From assembly GCA_001936135.1 (NCBI GenBank), contig CP012820.1:1302001-1366000 (forward strand): 64,000 bases of DNA. The letters run 5' to 3'. The notes under the pieces are model-generated. The model was not told where the DNA came from. It saw only the letters and a program-made list of their open reading frames with translations, and made no database searches. The stretch comes from Saccharomycopsis fibuligera x Saccharomycopsis cf. fibuligera. Taxonomy: Eukaryota > Ascomycota > Saccharomycetes > Ascoideales > Saccharomycopsidaceae. The position numbers were made by a program, and so were the translations under genes. Positions 35,572 to 46,300 of this stretch are shown piece by piece (position 1 is the stretch's first letter; every line of letters starts with the position of its first letter).

Positions 35572-37200
35572 TTAACCCAAGAAATCTTTGATTGGTTGTC
35601 CAATATTAACAACATCAAGTAAAAAGGTGTCATGCCCATACTGGCTGATCTCCTCACTTAATTCAATATGCTTTACGTTTGCATCTGATTTGCCGTTGAG
35701 TCGTTGATTTTCGGCAAGCAACTCATAAGCCTCGCGTTGTTGCCAAGAAGGGAACAATATATCCGACTTTACCCCAATCACCAACGTATCCAAACCACTT
35801 ATTTGAGAAAGGCCTTCTCTCAAATCAGTACGAGCTTCATCTTTGGAGAAATGTACCTGTTTTTGTTTGGCTTGTTTATAGGCTTCGTTAGTAGGAATGC
35901 TCAAACATTCAAGATCATTGGACTCCATTGCTTTAAATTCTAACTGCAGTGGGTTTATCTGCTGTAAATTATTGTAAATTTGCTCAACTTGGTGTCTGGC
36001 TTTTGCAGCTCTGCTGCGATTCGCATGGCCCAAGTCAAACATATCCATTGCTTTTGAAATGTAAAGAAATGAATTTGGATCATATTCTAAAGAAAATTTT
36101 TCTCCCTGATGATCCAAATAGGTCTCCACTAAGAAATCTGCACAAAATGCCGGCTTGTATTGCTCATTGAGCCTAGCTCTAGCAAATCTGGATTCCCATT
36201 CTGGACCAGACCGGTAAGTGATTGTAGCTACTGCTCTAGCGAGCTTCATGCCTGCATGTGGTGGAACTTTTCTTTCAATCGTGTTTCCCTCTTCAGCAGG
36301 ACCATCATTGTAGTAAAACCCTCGGTTCCAATTAACATCATTCATTACAATTTGTCTTTGAGAAAATCGCATGGCTATGGAGTATGGATGGGAGCGAGTA
36401 CAACCAGAAACACTCACCACTTTGTTAACTTCGCTTGGAAACTCGGCAGCGTAAGCGAAACTCTGCATGCCGCCTAGCGAACAACCAACGGCAGCGTAAA
36501 GCTTATCGATGCTGAAATGTTTTTTAACGAGTCGGTGTTGAGCCCTCGTCATATCGCTAACGGAAATTATAGGAAACCTGGTAGCATATCTTCTCTTCAA
36601 CTTGTCTTGTGGATGAATGGATGATGGCCCCGTAGAACCATAGCAGCCGCCAATGATGTTTGTGCAAATGATGAAATATTTGTCAGTGTCTAGTGGTTTT
36701 CCAGGACCGATAAAATTTTCCCACCATCCAGGTTTTGGGTTATTTGGCTGAGATTTGGCATGAGATGAAGCAGAAAGGCCAGTATGTAGTAATATAGCGT
36801 TACTTTTGTCATGATTGAGGCGACCCCAGGTTTCATAGGCAATGGTAAATTCTGGTAAAACACTACCGTAGTCGAGAAATAGCGGATCTTTGGAGTGATA
36901 CATCTCAAAGCCCGAAAGCACTCTTGAGTAAATGGGCTCTGGACCTTCGCCTAATTTTTTTTTGCTGTTACCATTTTTAACACTACCAGAGCCTCGAAGA
37001 CTTTCGGTCTTCTGTTGGTTTCTGTCCAAACATGGGAAAGACATCTGCTCATTGGAGAGCCAGTTTGGTGGATGTGGTTTCCCATTATTAGTAAGCCATG
37101 ATGCTGATGATGAGAGAAACCTGGCAGAGGTGACAGCAGGCTTTCCGCAAGCCAACTGTAAATGGGCTGCCTGCAAAAGACTTCTTTTGCCAGAGAACAT
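35572..37200 (-). CDS. CYS2: Serine O-acyltransferase of the MetX family (Cys2-like), mitochondrial
   Basis: 542 residues, alpha/beta hydrolase fold. Motifs: FTIAYETWGRLN, LLHTGLSASSHAKS, IGGCYGSTGPSS, the nucleophile elbow GCSLGGMQS (Ser241), SGCTRSHPYSIAMRFSQRQ, an Asp in GVKSDILFP and the catalytic His in YGHDTFLL (near residue 523). These match the filamentous-fungal and fission-yeast Cys2/CysA group, which acylates serine for cysteine synthesis, more than the shorter Saccharomyces Met2 homoserine acetyltransferase. The first about 45 residues are basic, Ser/Ala-rich and free of acidic residues, which suggests mitochondrial import. The alternative is a homoserine acetyltransferase (Met2) role. 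The acyl donor cannot be read from sequence. Confidence 0.82.
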   Translation of the reverse strand: MFSGKRSLLQAAHLQLACGKPAVTSARFLSSSASWLTNNGKPHPPNWLSNEQMSFPCLDRNQQKTESLRGSGSVKNGNSKKKLGEGPEPIYSRVLSGFEMYHSKDPLFLDYGSVLPEFTIAYETWGRLNHDKSNAILLHTGLSASSHAKSQPNNPKPGWWENFIGPGKPLDTDKYFIICTNIIGGCYGSTGPSSIHPQDKLKRRYATRFPIISVSDMTRAQHRLVKKHFSIDKLYAAVGCSLGGMQSFAYAAEFPSEVNKVVSVSGCTRSHPYSIAMRFSQRQIVMNDVNWNRGFYYNDGPAEEGNTIERKVPPHAGMKLARAVATITYRSGPEWESRFARARLNEQYKPAFCADFLVETYLDHQGEKFSLEYDPNSFLYISKAMDMFDLGHANRSRAAKARHQVEQIYNNLQQINPLQLEFKAMESNDLECLSIPTNEAYKQAKQKQVHFSKDEARTDLREGLSQISGLDTLVIGVKSDILFPSWQQREAYELLAENQRLNGKSDANVKHIELSEEISQYGHDTFLLDVVNIGQPIKDFLG

Positions 37201-37529
37201 CTTTTTGTATGTAATTGAGGCTCGTGAAACTTGAATATCGTAGCTGGTAGTCTGTTCTTGATGATTGCTTTGGTAATGGCTGTATGCAACCGTTGAAGCT
37301 ACACCCAGTAATGTCAGACATTAATCCATTAATCTGCCATCGGAAGTAGCTGAAAGTATGTGTAATTGCATGTGACCGGGGATCCGATTCACTGGCTGTA
37401 TACGATAAACATACATAAGCTACAATAGTACGCGAAAGGTAAGAACATTTATGGTGTATCACACAAGAAAATCATTAGTTAACGCCAGTAACTATAGTAG
37501 TAAGCCCAGCTATCAGATGTTGGCTAAAT
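37201..37529. other. Spacer ERG28/CYS2-like
   Basis: 329 bp, tandem on the minus strand: ERG28 3' end plus the promoter of the acyltransferase. No gene. Confidence 0.5.
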
Positions 37530-38036
37530 CTAAAGGGAAAGGTAGTAATCTCTGGTAGACCACAACCATGCCAACGAGGCAGTTGATACCACCAACGGAC
37601 CAAGCAAACCTTTGCCAAACTTCGCCGTTTTGTAAACGAACCATTCAGAAAGGAAATGGAAAAAGGCAACAGCATAGGAGGCAAACACCAAGTTCCAAAC
37701 GTTAGGGTCGTTCAAGTGGTGAGCAGCGACATAACGGATCACTGCACTAATGATTGTCCAAGTCCCGAAAGTACGTGCACTCAAGTTAGTGGTCTCCAAT
37801 GGCTTGTTTTCATAAACACGGCGAGTAAGTTCAAGGCCAGACAAATATGTTTGAGCAGAGTTGAAGATGGAGACGGCTGAGATCTAAAGCATTGGATGGT
37901 TAGCTGCGTGGAACATAACTAAAGGAAGCAAGCATGCTTTTGAAAATCAAAAGCGTCTGTCAGAATCACTTACAAAAAGAAGCCATTTAGGAAGAAGACC
38001 TGGAAGAGCAGGAATAACATAAGAAGTGAGGGTCAT
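37530..38036 (-). CDS. ERG28: Erg28, ergosterol-enzyme scaffold, one intron
   Basis: Two exons on the minus strand: 38036-37974 (MTLTSYVIPALPGLLPKWLLF) and 37883-37530, separated by a 90-bp intron with GTAAGT, a CTAAC branch and TTTAG. The spliced protein is 138 residues with four hydrophobic segments. PKWLLF, SIFNSAQTY, SGLELTRRVYE, LSARTFGTWT and GPLVVSTASLAW fit yeast Erg28. Erg28 sits in the ER membrane and tethers the C-4 demethylation enzymes Erg25, Erg26 and Erg27 with Erg6. The exon join restores the family sequence exactly, so the start is secure. Its 5' end faces YKE4. Confidence 0.95.
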
Positions 38037-38344
38037 TGTGTTTGCTGGAAAACAATTGGCTATGGCGGTATACAAAGAGAAGGTTGTAACCGCGAAGGTC
38101 TCGTTTAGAATGTTATACATCTCTTCCCTGTGGCCGTCGTATGTTCTTTCAGGGAAACTTTTCGTTTTTCGCCTGGTAATTTGTGTGCGTTTAGTATCTC
38201 GCTTTGAGTGCCCCTAATATGTATTTTATTTTTCAAGGACACCAACATTAATCAACATTTGTCAACATTAGCCTCCCCAATCTACTAGCACCAAGTGCTC
38301 CTCCTCTTCCTCTTCCTCCTCCTCATGATCATAATTATTTTAAC
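38037..38344. promoter_or_regulatory. Divergent promoter ERG28/YKE4
   Basis: 308 bp between two ATG codons. CCTCTTCC-type pyrimidine repeats (38297-38325) form the YKE4 leader. Confidence 0.5.
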
Positions 38345-39718
38345 ATGAAGCTTTCCGCCCTCTTTACTGCTTGTCTCATGGCCTTGCAGGTTAACTGCGA
38401 GGCCCCTCAGCCCGGTGTTGAACAGGCTGCTGAACCAGCTTTTCATCCAGCTTCTCACCCACATCGCCATAACCACCAGCAAAAGGTGGCAGTGCACAAC
38501 AGCAAGTCGCCGCTTTTTTACAAAGACGGGGTGTTGAATTTGAACAACTTGGAACAAAGACTTGACAACTGTGAAGTTGTCCAAGAACTTAATGTTAAGC
38601 TTGAGGAAGAACATGCACATCACCACGATTCCCTAATTGAACAAATTTTCGAGAAGTTGTTCCCATTTGGACCTGCATGGAATTCTGTGTTGGCCACATT
38701 GTACATCTCAGGTCCACCAAACTTCATTCTCGCGTTCATTCCAGCCAGCATTGACCCTTCAAAGCTTTCCATGCTTGTGAGTTTTGCTGTTGGAGGGTTG
38801 CTTGGTGATGTCTTTTTGCACTTGTTGCCTCAGACTTTCCTTGGAGAACCAGTGGATGAAAAGGCGCATTTCGTTTTTATTGACGAACAAAGAAATGTTA
38901 TCTTGGGCATTTTCATTTTTGTTGGTTTTGCATTCTTTTTCTCCATTGACAAATTGTTGAGAATTTTAAACCATGAAGAAGGTGCCGAAAATGGAGGCCA
39001 TTCACATTCTCATTCTCACAGTCATAGCCACAACGTCACTACTGAAGGTACTACTTCCGCACTCCAAGAAAAGGACAGCACCACTTTGAAGAATAGAAAA
39101 TCTAACAGTAAGTCCCCAATTGACGAATCTGATGCTGACATTAAAGAAATTGCTACCCAAAATATTAGTGCTTCAGTAAGAACTGCTGCTTGGCTCAACT
39201 TGATCTCTGACTTTACCCATAACATCACCGATGGTCTTGCCATCACCGCTGCTTTCTACATCAGCAAAAGTGTCGGCTCCACTACTGCGTTGGCAGTTTT
39301 CCTTCATGAAGTTCCACACGAAATTGGCGACTTTGCCGTTTTGATTCAAGGTGGATTTTCAAAATGGCAAGCCATGAACTCGCAGTTTGTTACTGCGGCA
39401 GGCGCCTTCTTAGGCTGTTTTATCGGCATTGGGGTGCAAAGCTTGGTTACCTCCCCAGAAGAGTTAGCTAAGAGTATTGCAAGCAGTGGTAGTGCCAGCA
39501 GCGGCAGCCTTTTTGGCACTACTGTGACCATTGGTGACTTAACCTTGCCATTTACTGCCGGCGGTTTCCTTTACATTGCCACTGTCGGTGTGATTCCAGA
39601 AGTTTTGGAGCTTGGGGAAAGCACCACCAGACTCCAAGAATTGAGAAAGGCTGTGGTTCAGATGTTCTTCATCTTGCTCGGGATTGGGTTGATGTTCGGC
39701 ATCTCCTATTTTGAGTGA
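38345..39718 (+). CDS. YKE4: Yke4-type ZIP zinc transporter of the ER
   Basis: 457 residues. A cleavable-looking signal peptide (MKLSALFTACLMALQVNCEA) is followed by a His-rich lumenal segment and TM helices from about residue 115. A variable cytosolic loop carries a (His-Ser)n run (about 219-230). The ZIP signature helices are DFTHNITDGLAI and FLHEVPHEIGDFAVL (HEVPHE at about 321-326), which hold the metal-binding His and Glu residues of the LIV-1/ZIP7 subfamily. Yke4 moves zinc between the ER lumen and cytosol. The TM order and C-terminal GGFLYIATVGVIPE motif fit this group. It shares a short divergent promoter with ERG28. Confidence 0.95.
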   Translation: MKLSALFTACLMALQVNCEAPQPGVEQAAEPAFHPASHPHRHNHQQKVAVHNSKSPLFYKDGVLNLNNLEQRLDNCEVVQELNVKLEEEHAHHHDSLIEQIFEKLFPFGPAWNSVLATLYISGPPNFILAFIPASIDPSKLSMLVSFAVGGLLGDVFLHLLPQTFLGEPVDEKAHFVFIDEQRNVILGIFIFVGFAFFFSIDKLLRILNHEEGAENGGHSHSHSHSHSHNVTTEGTTSALQEKDSTTLKNRKSNSKSPIDESDADIKEIATQNISASVRTAAWLNLISDFTHNITDGLAITAAFYISKSVGSTTALAVFLHEVPHEIGDFAVLIQGGFSKWQAMNSQFVTAAGAFLGCFIGIGVQSLVTSPEELAKSIASSGSASSGSLFGTTVTIGDLTLPFTAGGFLYIATVGVIPEVLELGESTTRLQELRKAVVQMFFILLGIGLMFGISYFE

Positions 39719-40091
39719 TTAAGAAAGGTCAAAATACATTTCTATATTCAAGCGTTCTCCATTACATCGACTGGATTCTGTTCTGTCTGCTGTGTAGATG
39801 TCTGTAGTTTGAGTTATTGGCACTGTGGGAAGGCGCACATGCCCGTGGAGTGCCCTTAGCAGGGCGCTTGACAGGTTGCACAAACCTTCGCTAGCAGCCT
39901 CACCACTTCTGGTTAAGCGCCTCAGCTTGTTCTTTCTGTCTTGCCGCTCCTTTTTTCTTCCTCCTCTTTTTTCTTCTTTCTTTCTTTCTTTCTTCCTTTG
40001 TTTCTTTGTTTCTTTGTCTTGATATTTGATTCTCATAAGTATCTTCAAGTTGGAAGTCGGTTTCCATTATAGCGCTTCATTAAACAGGACG
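39719..40091. other. Spacer YKE4/MDG1-like
   Basis: 373 bp, tandem. Contains a TTTC/TTCC pyrimidine microsatellite (about 39948-40020), probably the leader or promoter of the next gene. No gene. Confidence 0.5.
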
Positions 40092-41736
40092 ATGAGCGGC
40101 GATACCGTCTTATATACCTTCCAATGGTATGTCAACTATGTTATGTTATCTTGGGGCAGTCCGTTTTCCGGAGCCCGTTTTGATCTGGCTCCTTGAGAGA
40201 TCTTAGCTAGCGCCGACTGGCGAAAGTGAAATAAGGAATCATTGACGCAGTTTTGCCTCAACTATTTGTTATTAGTACTGTCCCGATATTCATTATCACC
40301 AGCTTTCGAAGCAGCTAATAATAATTATTGTTTTGAGTGCTAAAGAAATACCGGTTATTAGAAAATACTAACAAGCGCCATTTTCAGGGATACGGACGCA
40401 ACCAGCGTTGTGGTTACTGGAACTTTCGACAACTGGAGCGGTTCCAAGCAGCTCACTCGAAACAAAGAGAATAATAAATTTGAGATTACTGTGCCTTTAT
40501 TGAAACATGAAAAAGTTCTTTTCAAGGTACGTTGGCTCGTTGTTGATCAGTCTCCGTCTGAAGTATTTTAGGGGATGCTCGCAAAAACGGATCAGCTACT
40601 AACATAATTTACAGTTCATTGTTGATGGTCAATGGCTTACTGCTAGCAATTACAATACTGAAAATGACCTGGCCGGTATTGAAAACAACGTAATTTTATC
40701 ACAGGAGCTAATAGAGTACGAGAATGCTACTCCTGAGGCGCTACTGAATAATGAGGAAGATAAAATTACTAATAGCGTTGATAAGGGGACATCTGAGCTC
40801 GAAAATAGTAGCGACTCTGCTGCAGATGCCAAACCTGCAGATGGGTCCGATGCAGTGTACGCTCAAAAAAGTGCTTTCTCGGAAACAACTTTGAATAGCA
40901 GCAGCAGTACCGCTACATTGGATGCGAAAAATGTCGCTGGATTTGACAAAATCCGAGAAGATGAGAAAGAGCTGGAAAACAATTCAAAAGAGAAGGTGGG
41001 TTCAACCTCTGCTTCTCGGTCTGAAACAGAGTCTAGTCCAGAGAAGGCAAACGTGGCAGACGAACAGAAGAATAAAGATCAAAATGTGAATGCTCCTACT
41101 GATCAAATTGTAAGCACACCAATTGACATACAGTTCTCCACTCCTTCCACGAAAGAGAAAGAACCTGAATCTGATTGGGAGTATCGCAGAGCAAAAGTTC
41201 TGAGATCAATTGATCTCAACGAGGAAAAGGAGAACGAAAAACAACAACTTACTGCATCCAATACAGAATCATCAGTGGTAGTGTCTATCCCGTCACCAAA
41301 AAAAAAAGATTTTCAAACCAATTTAGCTGCCCAACAGTCAAATACAGAGAGCAGTGCATTCACCAACATTGATACCCCTTCTCAACCTGACACAAAAGAA
41401 GCGGAAAATGGATTGAATCAAATAGTCGGTGACCAAAATTCCCCTGAAAACAATGCAATTCTTTTAAACAGTTTGCACTTGGATGATTTGGAATCTTCGG
41501 CAAGTTTTAAGAGCATCAGTAGCAATGAGATTTTTTCCAGCACTCATGGAACCCTTTCCAATTTCAACATGCAGGATTCGGATGATAAAAATACAAACGA
41601 TAAAGCAAATATTGCTGTTGCTCCTCCAGCTACTGTTGCTACTAGCCAATCCTCTAAAGGGCATGAAAATGCCAAATTTGACAGACCATCACTGTCATTT
41701 TCTTTGGTGTCAAAGTTCAAAAGAATATTTAAATAA
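40092..41736 (+). CDS. MDG1: Mdg1/Crp1-like protein with AMPK-type glycogen-binding domain, two introns
   Basis: Three exons: 40092-40126, 40388-40526 and 40615-41736, with 5' sites GTATGT and GTACGT, branch TACTAAC in both introns, and CAG/ACAG ends. The spliced protein is 431 residues. The N-terminal CBM48/AMPK1-CBM domain (about 1-90) reads YTFQW, VVTGTFDNWSG, FEITVPL, LFKFIVDGQW. The rest is acidic, Ser/Thr-rich and probably disordered, ending in a short basic helix (SLVSKFKRIFK). This is the layout of yeast Mdg1 and Crp1, whose roles (pheromone signalling, cruciform DNA binding) are poorly settled. The first exon codes only twelve residues and would be missed without the splice sites. 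Confidence 0.85.
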
Positions 41737-42200
41737 GGGATTTTTATAATGTCCTTGAAGAGCTTCTACATTTATTTTCTTTCACTTCTTGCTTAACCCT
41801 ACTGAGTTTTTATTTCATTAACCGTTCTTTTGAAAGCCAATTTTTTTGTCTCGAAGAATGAGCACATAATGAATACTAATTGCCATATTAATATAAAATT
41901 ACAAGTGGCTTTATAATTTTTTCTAATACTTTTCCTTTTCCTTTTCCTTTTCAACTATTAGGTTTTGTTTGAAATAACATTTTTTATCTTTCAATTTTTG
42001 TTTTTTTATACATTTTTTTAACTTGTTTTTGCACATTTATCTGTTGTGTTCCCTCGCTTTCCCTGCTTCATATATTTTCTATGAATTTTATCTTTTTTGC
42101 TAAAAATATCAAAACCCTTACAGTTGATGTAACAATTATACTAGCCAATAGTATCGTATTAATTCTTACATGGGAAAAATCAAGTATTATAGAAGAATAA
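41737..42200. other. Convergent spacer MDG1-like/EMC5
   Basis: 464 bp, AT-rich, with CTTTTC repeats (about 41927-41950). No gene. Confidence 0.5.
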
Positions 42201-42882
42201 TTAATTTTTTGGATCCTCATTCACTACCCATTCATTGAATTCTTGTCTTTTCTTCACAATATCAATGAATGCTGGTCTATGCTCTATCTGATCAAATGGC
42301 CCTGCGCGTAACTTCTCTAATTCAATTACAGCTTTGTTCATCTTTATTGGCTTGAAGAAAACTGAGTCATTTCCGGAGACGCTGCTATTTTTGCTATTAA
42401 GAGGCTCATTTTCGAGAATAGTATGTTTGATTGGGTTAATTATCGCGACAAAAGAGGATAAAATAAAAACCAATAGGCCGAAAAGGGCTTCTAATTTGAT
42501 CTAAAATAAAAAAATAATAGTTAGTTATTTAATTTCGTAATATTATTATTGTGCGTTAAGGTGCCATAATAATTTCCAGCAGCGGAGGGCGCCTGATGAT
42601 ATTCTTTATACTGTGATATACGTATGCATGCATTGGGCCAATAACACTTCAATCATTGGTCGTTTACTAAGCTGGCATAACACATCAAACAATGACCCCG
42701 CAAACCAAATATTTTGATATTATCATGTTATTCAAACCATCAAAAGGAATACTCACGTCCAAAGGTAGCTGCAAATTTGACGCCGTTGCCTTGATAAACT
42801 GGTTGAATTCATATGAGGAGTACCCCGAATGAAGAAGCAAAACAAAACCAACAAAATAGCCAAGTCTAGACAAAATTGACAT
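42201..42882 (-). CDS. EMC5: Emc5, ER membrane complex subunit, one intron
   Basis: Exon 1 is 42882-42757 (MSILSRLGYFVGFVLLLHSGYSSYEFNQ...); exon 2 is 42500-42201. The intron is 256 bp with GTGAGT, an ACTAAC branch and TTTTAG. The product is 141 residues with two TM helices, the second in LFGLLVFILSSFVAII. It aligns by eye with yeast Kre27/Emc5, including HSGYSSYEF and the C-terminal RPAFIDI block. EMC5 (MMGT1 in animals) is a core TM subunit of the ER membrane complex, which inserts tail-anchored and multi-pass proteins and aids lipid transfer to mitochondria. The matching length and clean exon join make the model firm. Confidence 0.92.
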
Positions 42883-43360
42883 TGTAAGTTATTTTATCAA
42901 TTTCTTCTCAAATTTTAAAGTCGAGGGTAATCGTGATGGTGAAACGGAACAGTGCTCTTTCTGCTGATATTCTAAAATGTGGATTAGATCTGAATATGAA
43001 AATATATTAGGCTTCAAAAATAGAATTGGGTAGACGAAAACAGGATTTGGATGACGTTTTCTGAATAGTTCTTCTATTTAATATAATATGATATGTTTCA
43101 CGAATCTAACTTCTAACTTTCTGAGGCGTTGCTCTTCTGCAGATCAGTGACATTCGCTATTTTATTTTGTAGTCGATCGATCAAGACACACTGCAACCAA
43201 TTACAATGAAGTGCGTATAGTAGCTTAGAGGTGTGCATGCCATGTATCTGAACATGAACTTTGTAACATATATTGTCAAACTGTTTGAAAGCAAAGGCTA
43301 CGAAAATTATGCAGCAAAAAGCCAAAGTACATTGATAATCTACTCATACATATCTGTATA
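42883..43360. other. Spacer Aquarius/EMC5
   Basis: 478 bp, tandem on the minus strand: Aquarius 3' end plus the EMC5 promoter. A small minus-strand frame (43113-43325) is not supported. Confidence 0.5.
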
Positions 43361-46300
43361 CTATTGAAATCTTTTAGTAGTAATATTATAGACATACTCG
43401 CCAAACTCCTCCACGTTTTTCACAATCTTTACATTCTTCTTTTCTACAACATCGAACTCTTTCCTGTTTATTTCACCATAAACCTCACCAGTAATAATTT
43501 GTAAACGATTATTGTTAGCAGCAGCATCATCATCATCAGCAGCAGCATCTTTTTCGGTATTAATTAGCTTAGCAAAAATTTTCTGAAGCTTTGGTTCGAC
43601 CACAGATTCAAATAGCTTGACACTTCCTAGTATATAAAGACCTAATTTGGCTCTAGATAGTGCGACCGTCATTCTCCGAATGTCTCTAATATACCCTAAC
43701 CTTTTAGTTCTCACCATCGAAAGGATAACATAGTCACTTTCCTGACCCTGGAAGTTGTCAACAGTGCTGACACGCGGATGGCCAAACAAAAATGCTTTAC
43801 CTGGCTCATCAGACGCTTTTTTCGATGATCCGCAGCGTTGCTTCAAAATTTCTTCAATGAGAAATTTCTGACCCGCATACATTGTCAAAATTGTGATTTT
43901 GTCTCTTGGGTATCCCAAAAGCCTAAAATATGAATACAACAGAACTGCATACTCTGCTTCACCTAGATTTTGAAATAAATTTGGACTTGGTTCTAGTTCT
44001 CCTTTGCCCTGATATTTATCAACATCAATTAACTGGAATGTTTTAACAAACCCTGGGTTTGCTTTTAAAGTTTCTCCTTGTTTCATATGTGGCAACGTTT
44101 CTATTTCCATAGTTGTTGCACCCTTGCTACATTGTGAGTAATTGTCTTGATAGACATGCTTGTACAAGTTACAAAGGCTGGCACGCGATCTTCCTTGATG
44201 GTTCAACTGTATTACTGGGACACCAAGCTTAATAAATGTCTCAAACAAAGACTGATTGAAATTGCTGTACCCAGAAAGGATTGCATTTTGAACAATTGGA
44301 GTATTTTGTTTATGATCACCAATTAATACAAAACGCTTTAGGTGGTTTGACCTTCCAGTGGACGACAATGTTAAGGGCAAAAAGGTTTCAAGCTCAGTAA
44401 GTTGACCAGCTTCTTCCACTATAACGTTATCAAAATGAACACCTGCATCTTGAAGATCACTTAATCTCATAGCTAGGTAAGTGGCTGTCATGGCCACCAC
44501 TTTAGCTTGTTTGGTTAACATGTAGTTAGCTTTTTCTTTGGAACTTTTTAATATTTCAAAAGGCTGATATGTTTGAAGTTTTTTGAAAGTCTCTTGAATT
44601 AATTCAAAGTATTTGTGGAGTTCTAGCAAAGCATCCGTTAAAAAAAAGTTTTCGGACTTAGCGTCAAAGCAAGCAGGTTGAATTCCAAACTCACTCAACA
44701 AAAAACTCAGAAATGGGAAGTGATCTTTAAGAGATTCTAATTGGGTACTTTTGCTTACAGTCTGCAAAAACTGCTTCCAAATTTTAGAAATATGCAATTC
44801 ATACAAACTTTGAGCAGTAGCACAATCGTTCCCATAATATCCTTCTATGTTCAAAGATTTAGCAAGCCGGTTAACTCTCTGCAATAGTTTCTTAGTCTCA
44901 TTAACAATGTTTTCAACACGCCCATCTCTGCTAAATGATTCAGAAACATCTTCATTGTCATCATAATTATCGTTACTGGCTTGTAACTGCTCACCATGTC
45001 CCAATCTTAACAACACTTGGTCTGATATAGTACCTAGTCTCTTGATTTTTCCAAATATATGATTCAAGGCGTGATTACTATGGGTAATAATCAAAGTTTT
45101 CTCGTTATGGAAATTATTTAGAATACTTGATGCAATTTGTGTTGCCACATCTGTTTTCCCTGTGCCTGGTGGTCCCAAGATCAAAGTAAGACCAGGCAGT
45201 AGCCCGGAGATGATTGCTTTTACCTGATTGGGAGTAAAATGAACCAATGGCTTATATTTATCTGTTTTTTCTGAAGTATTTTTGGCTATAGTTGTAATGG
45301 TTTCGGCATTCCATGGCTTATAAGGATATACAGCTATTTTTTTGTCTGCTGGGCTATACTTGACAATAAATGGAGGCTTTATTTCCATTGATGAAGATAG
45401 CTTTGATGCTTTACTCCCTTTTCTTTTTTTGGCCGCACTATCTTGAGTGCCGGCATCATTCTCTGGAAAATCTATATCAAATCCAACAAAAGACAGCTTA
45501 AGATGCTCAAAAGAATCAAAAACATTATTTAGATCCAAAACTTGGCATTTGTCAGCAATTTTTGGGTTATTATCCATCACAGTGCCGTTTAAAAGAACTT
45601 TGTTGATCCAATTCGGCAAACTTAGTTCGGACGATAAAAGTTTTTCAACATTATGCATAACAAAACTAAACGTGTTCTCCTTCTTTTTTCTTCTAATTAT
45701 CACATTAATATTCTTATAATTCTCTTTGTTATCATTGGCATAAGCAACCGGATCAAGACTCAAATATAACCGACGAACTCTATCTATTTTAAAACCCCTA
45801 CTTTCTTCAGCATACTCATTTGGTCCGGAAGTGTTTCTTTTTTGCTGTTTCAATTGGTTCCCATAACCATCTAAAAGCTCAACAACAGTTGCTGATCTCA
45901 AAAGCTTGATGCCGAATTTCTCCGAATAATTTTTGGGATTTTTAGAAGGCTCTGTGATAGATAAAAGAAAAACAACTTCGTTTGATGATAAGCTATCCCA
46001 TTCATCCATGACAGTTTTGTGTAATTTATAATAGTTTAATTGAACTTCTGCTCTAACGGATGCGGGATAGAAAGACTCAACGGAAAGTTGAGATTCTTCT
46101 AATATTTCAAGAGGCTTGATTCTTAGAGCATATTTGCTATTACCGTTGAATTGTAAAGTATCACTGTAAAAACGATCTGGCTTGTTCGATCGCTTTACTT
46201 TTAACCTTCTAATTGCGTTTTCAATATCCGTTCTTATCTGGAAGCAGGCTTCGTGATGGTATAATGTATAGTTCCTGTAAAGAAAATCGTTGATGCTCAA

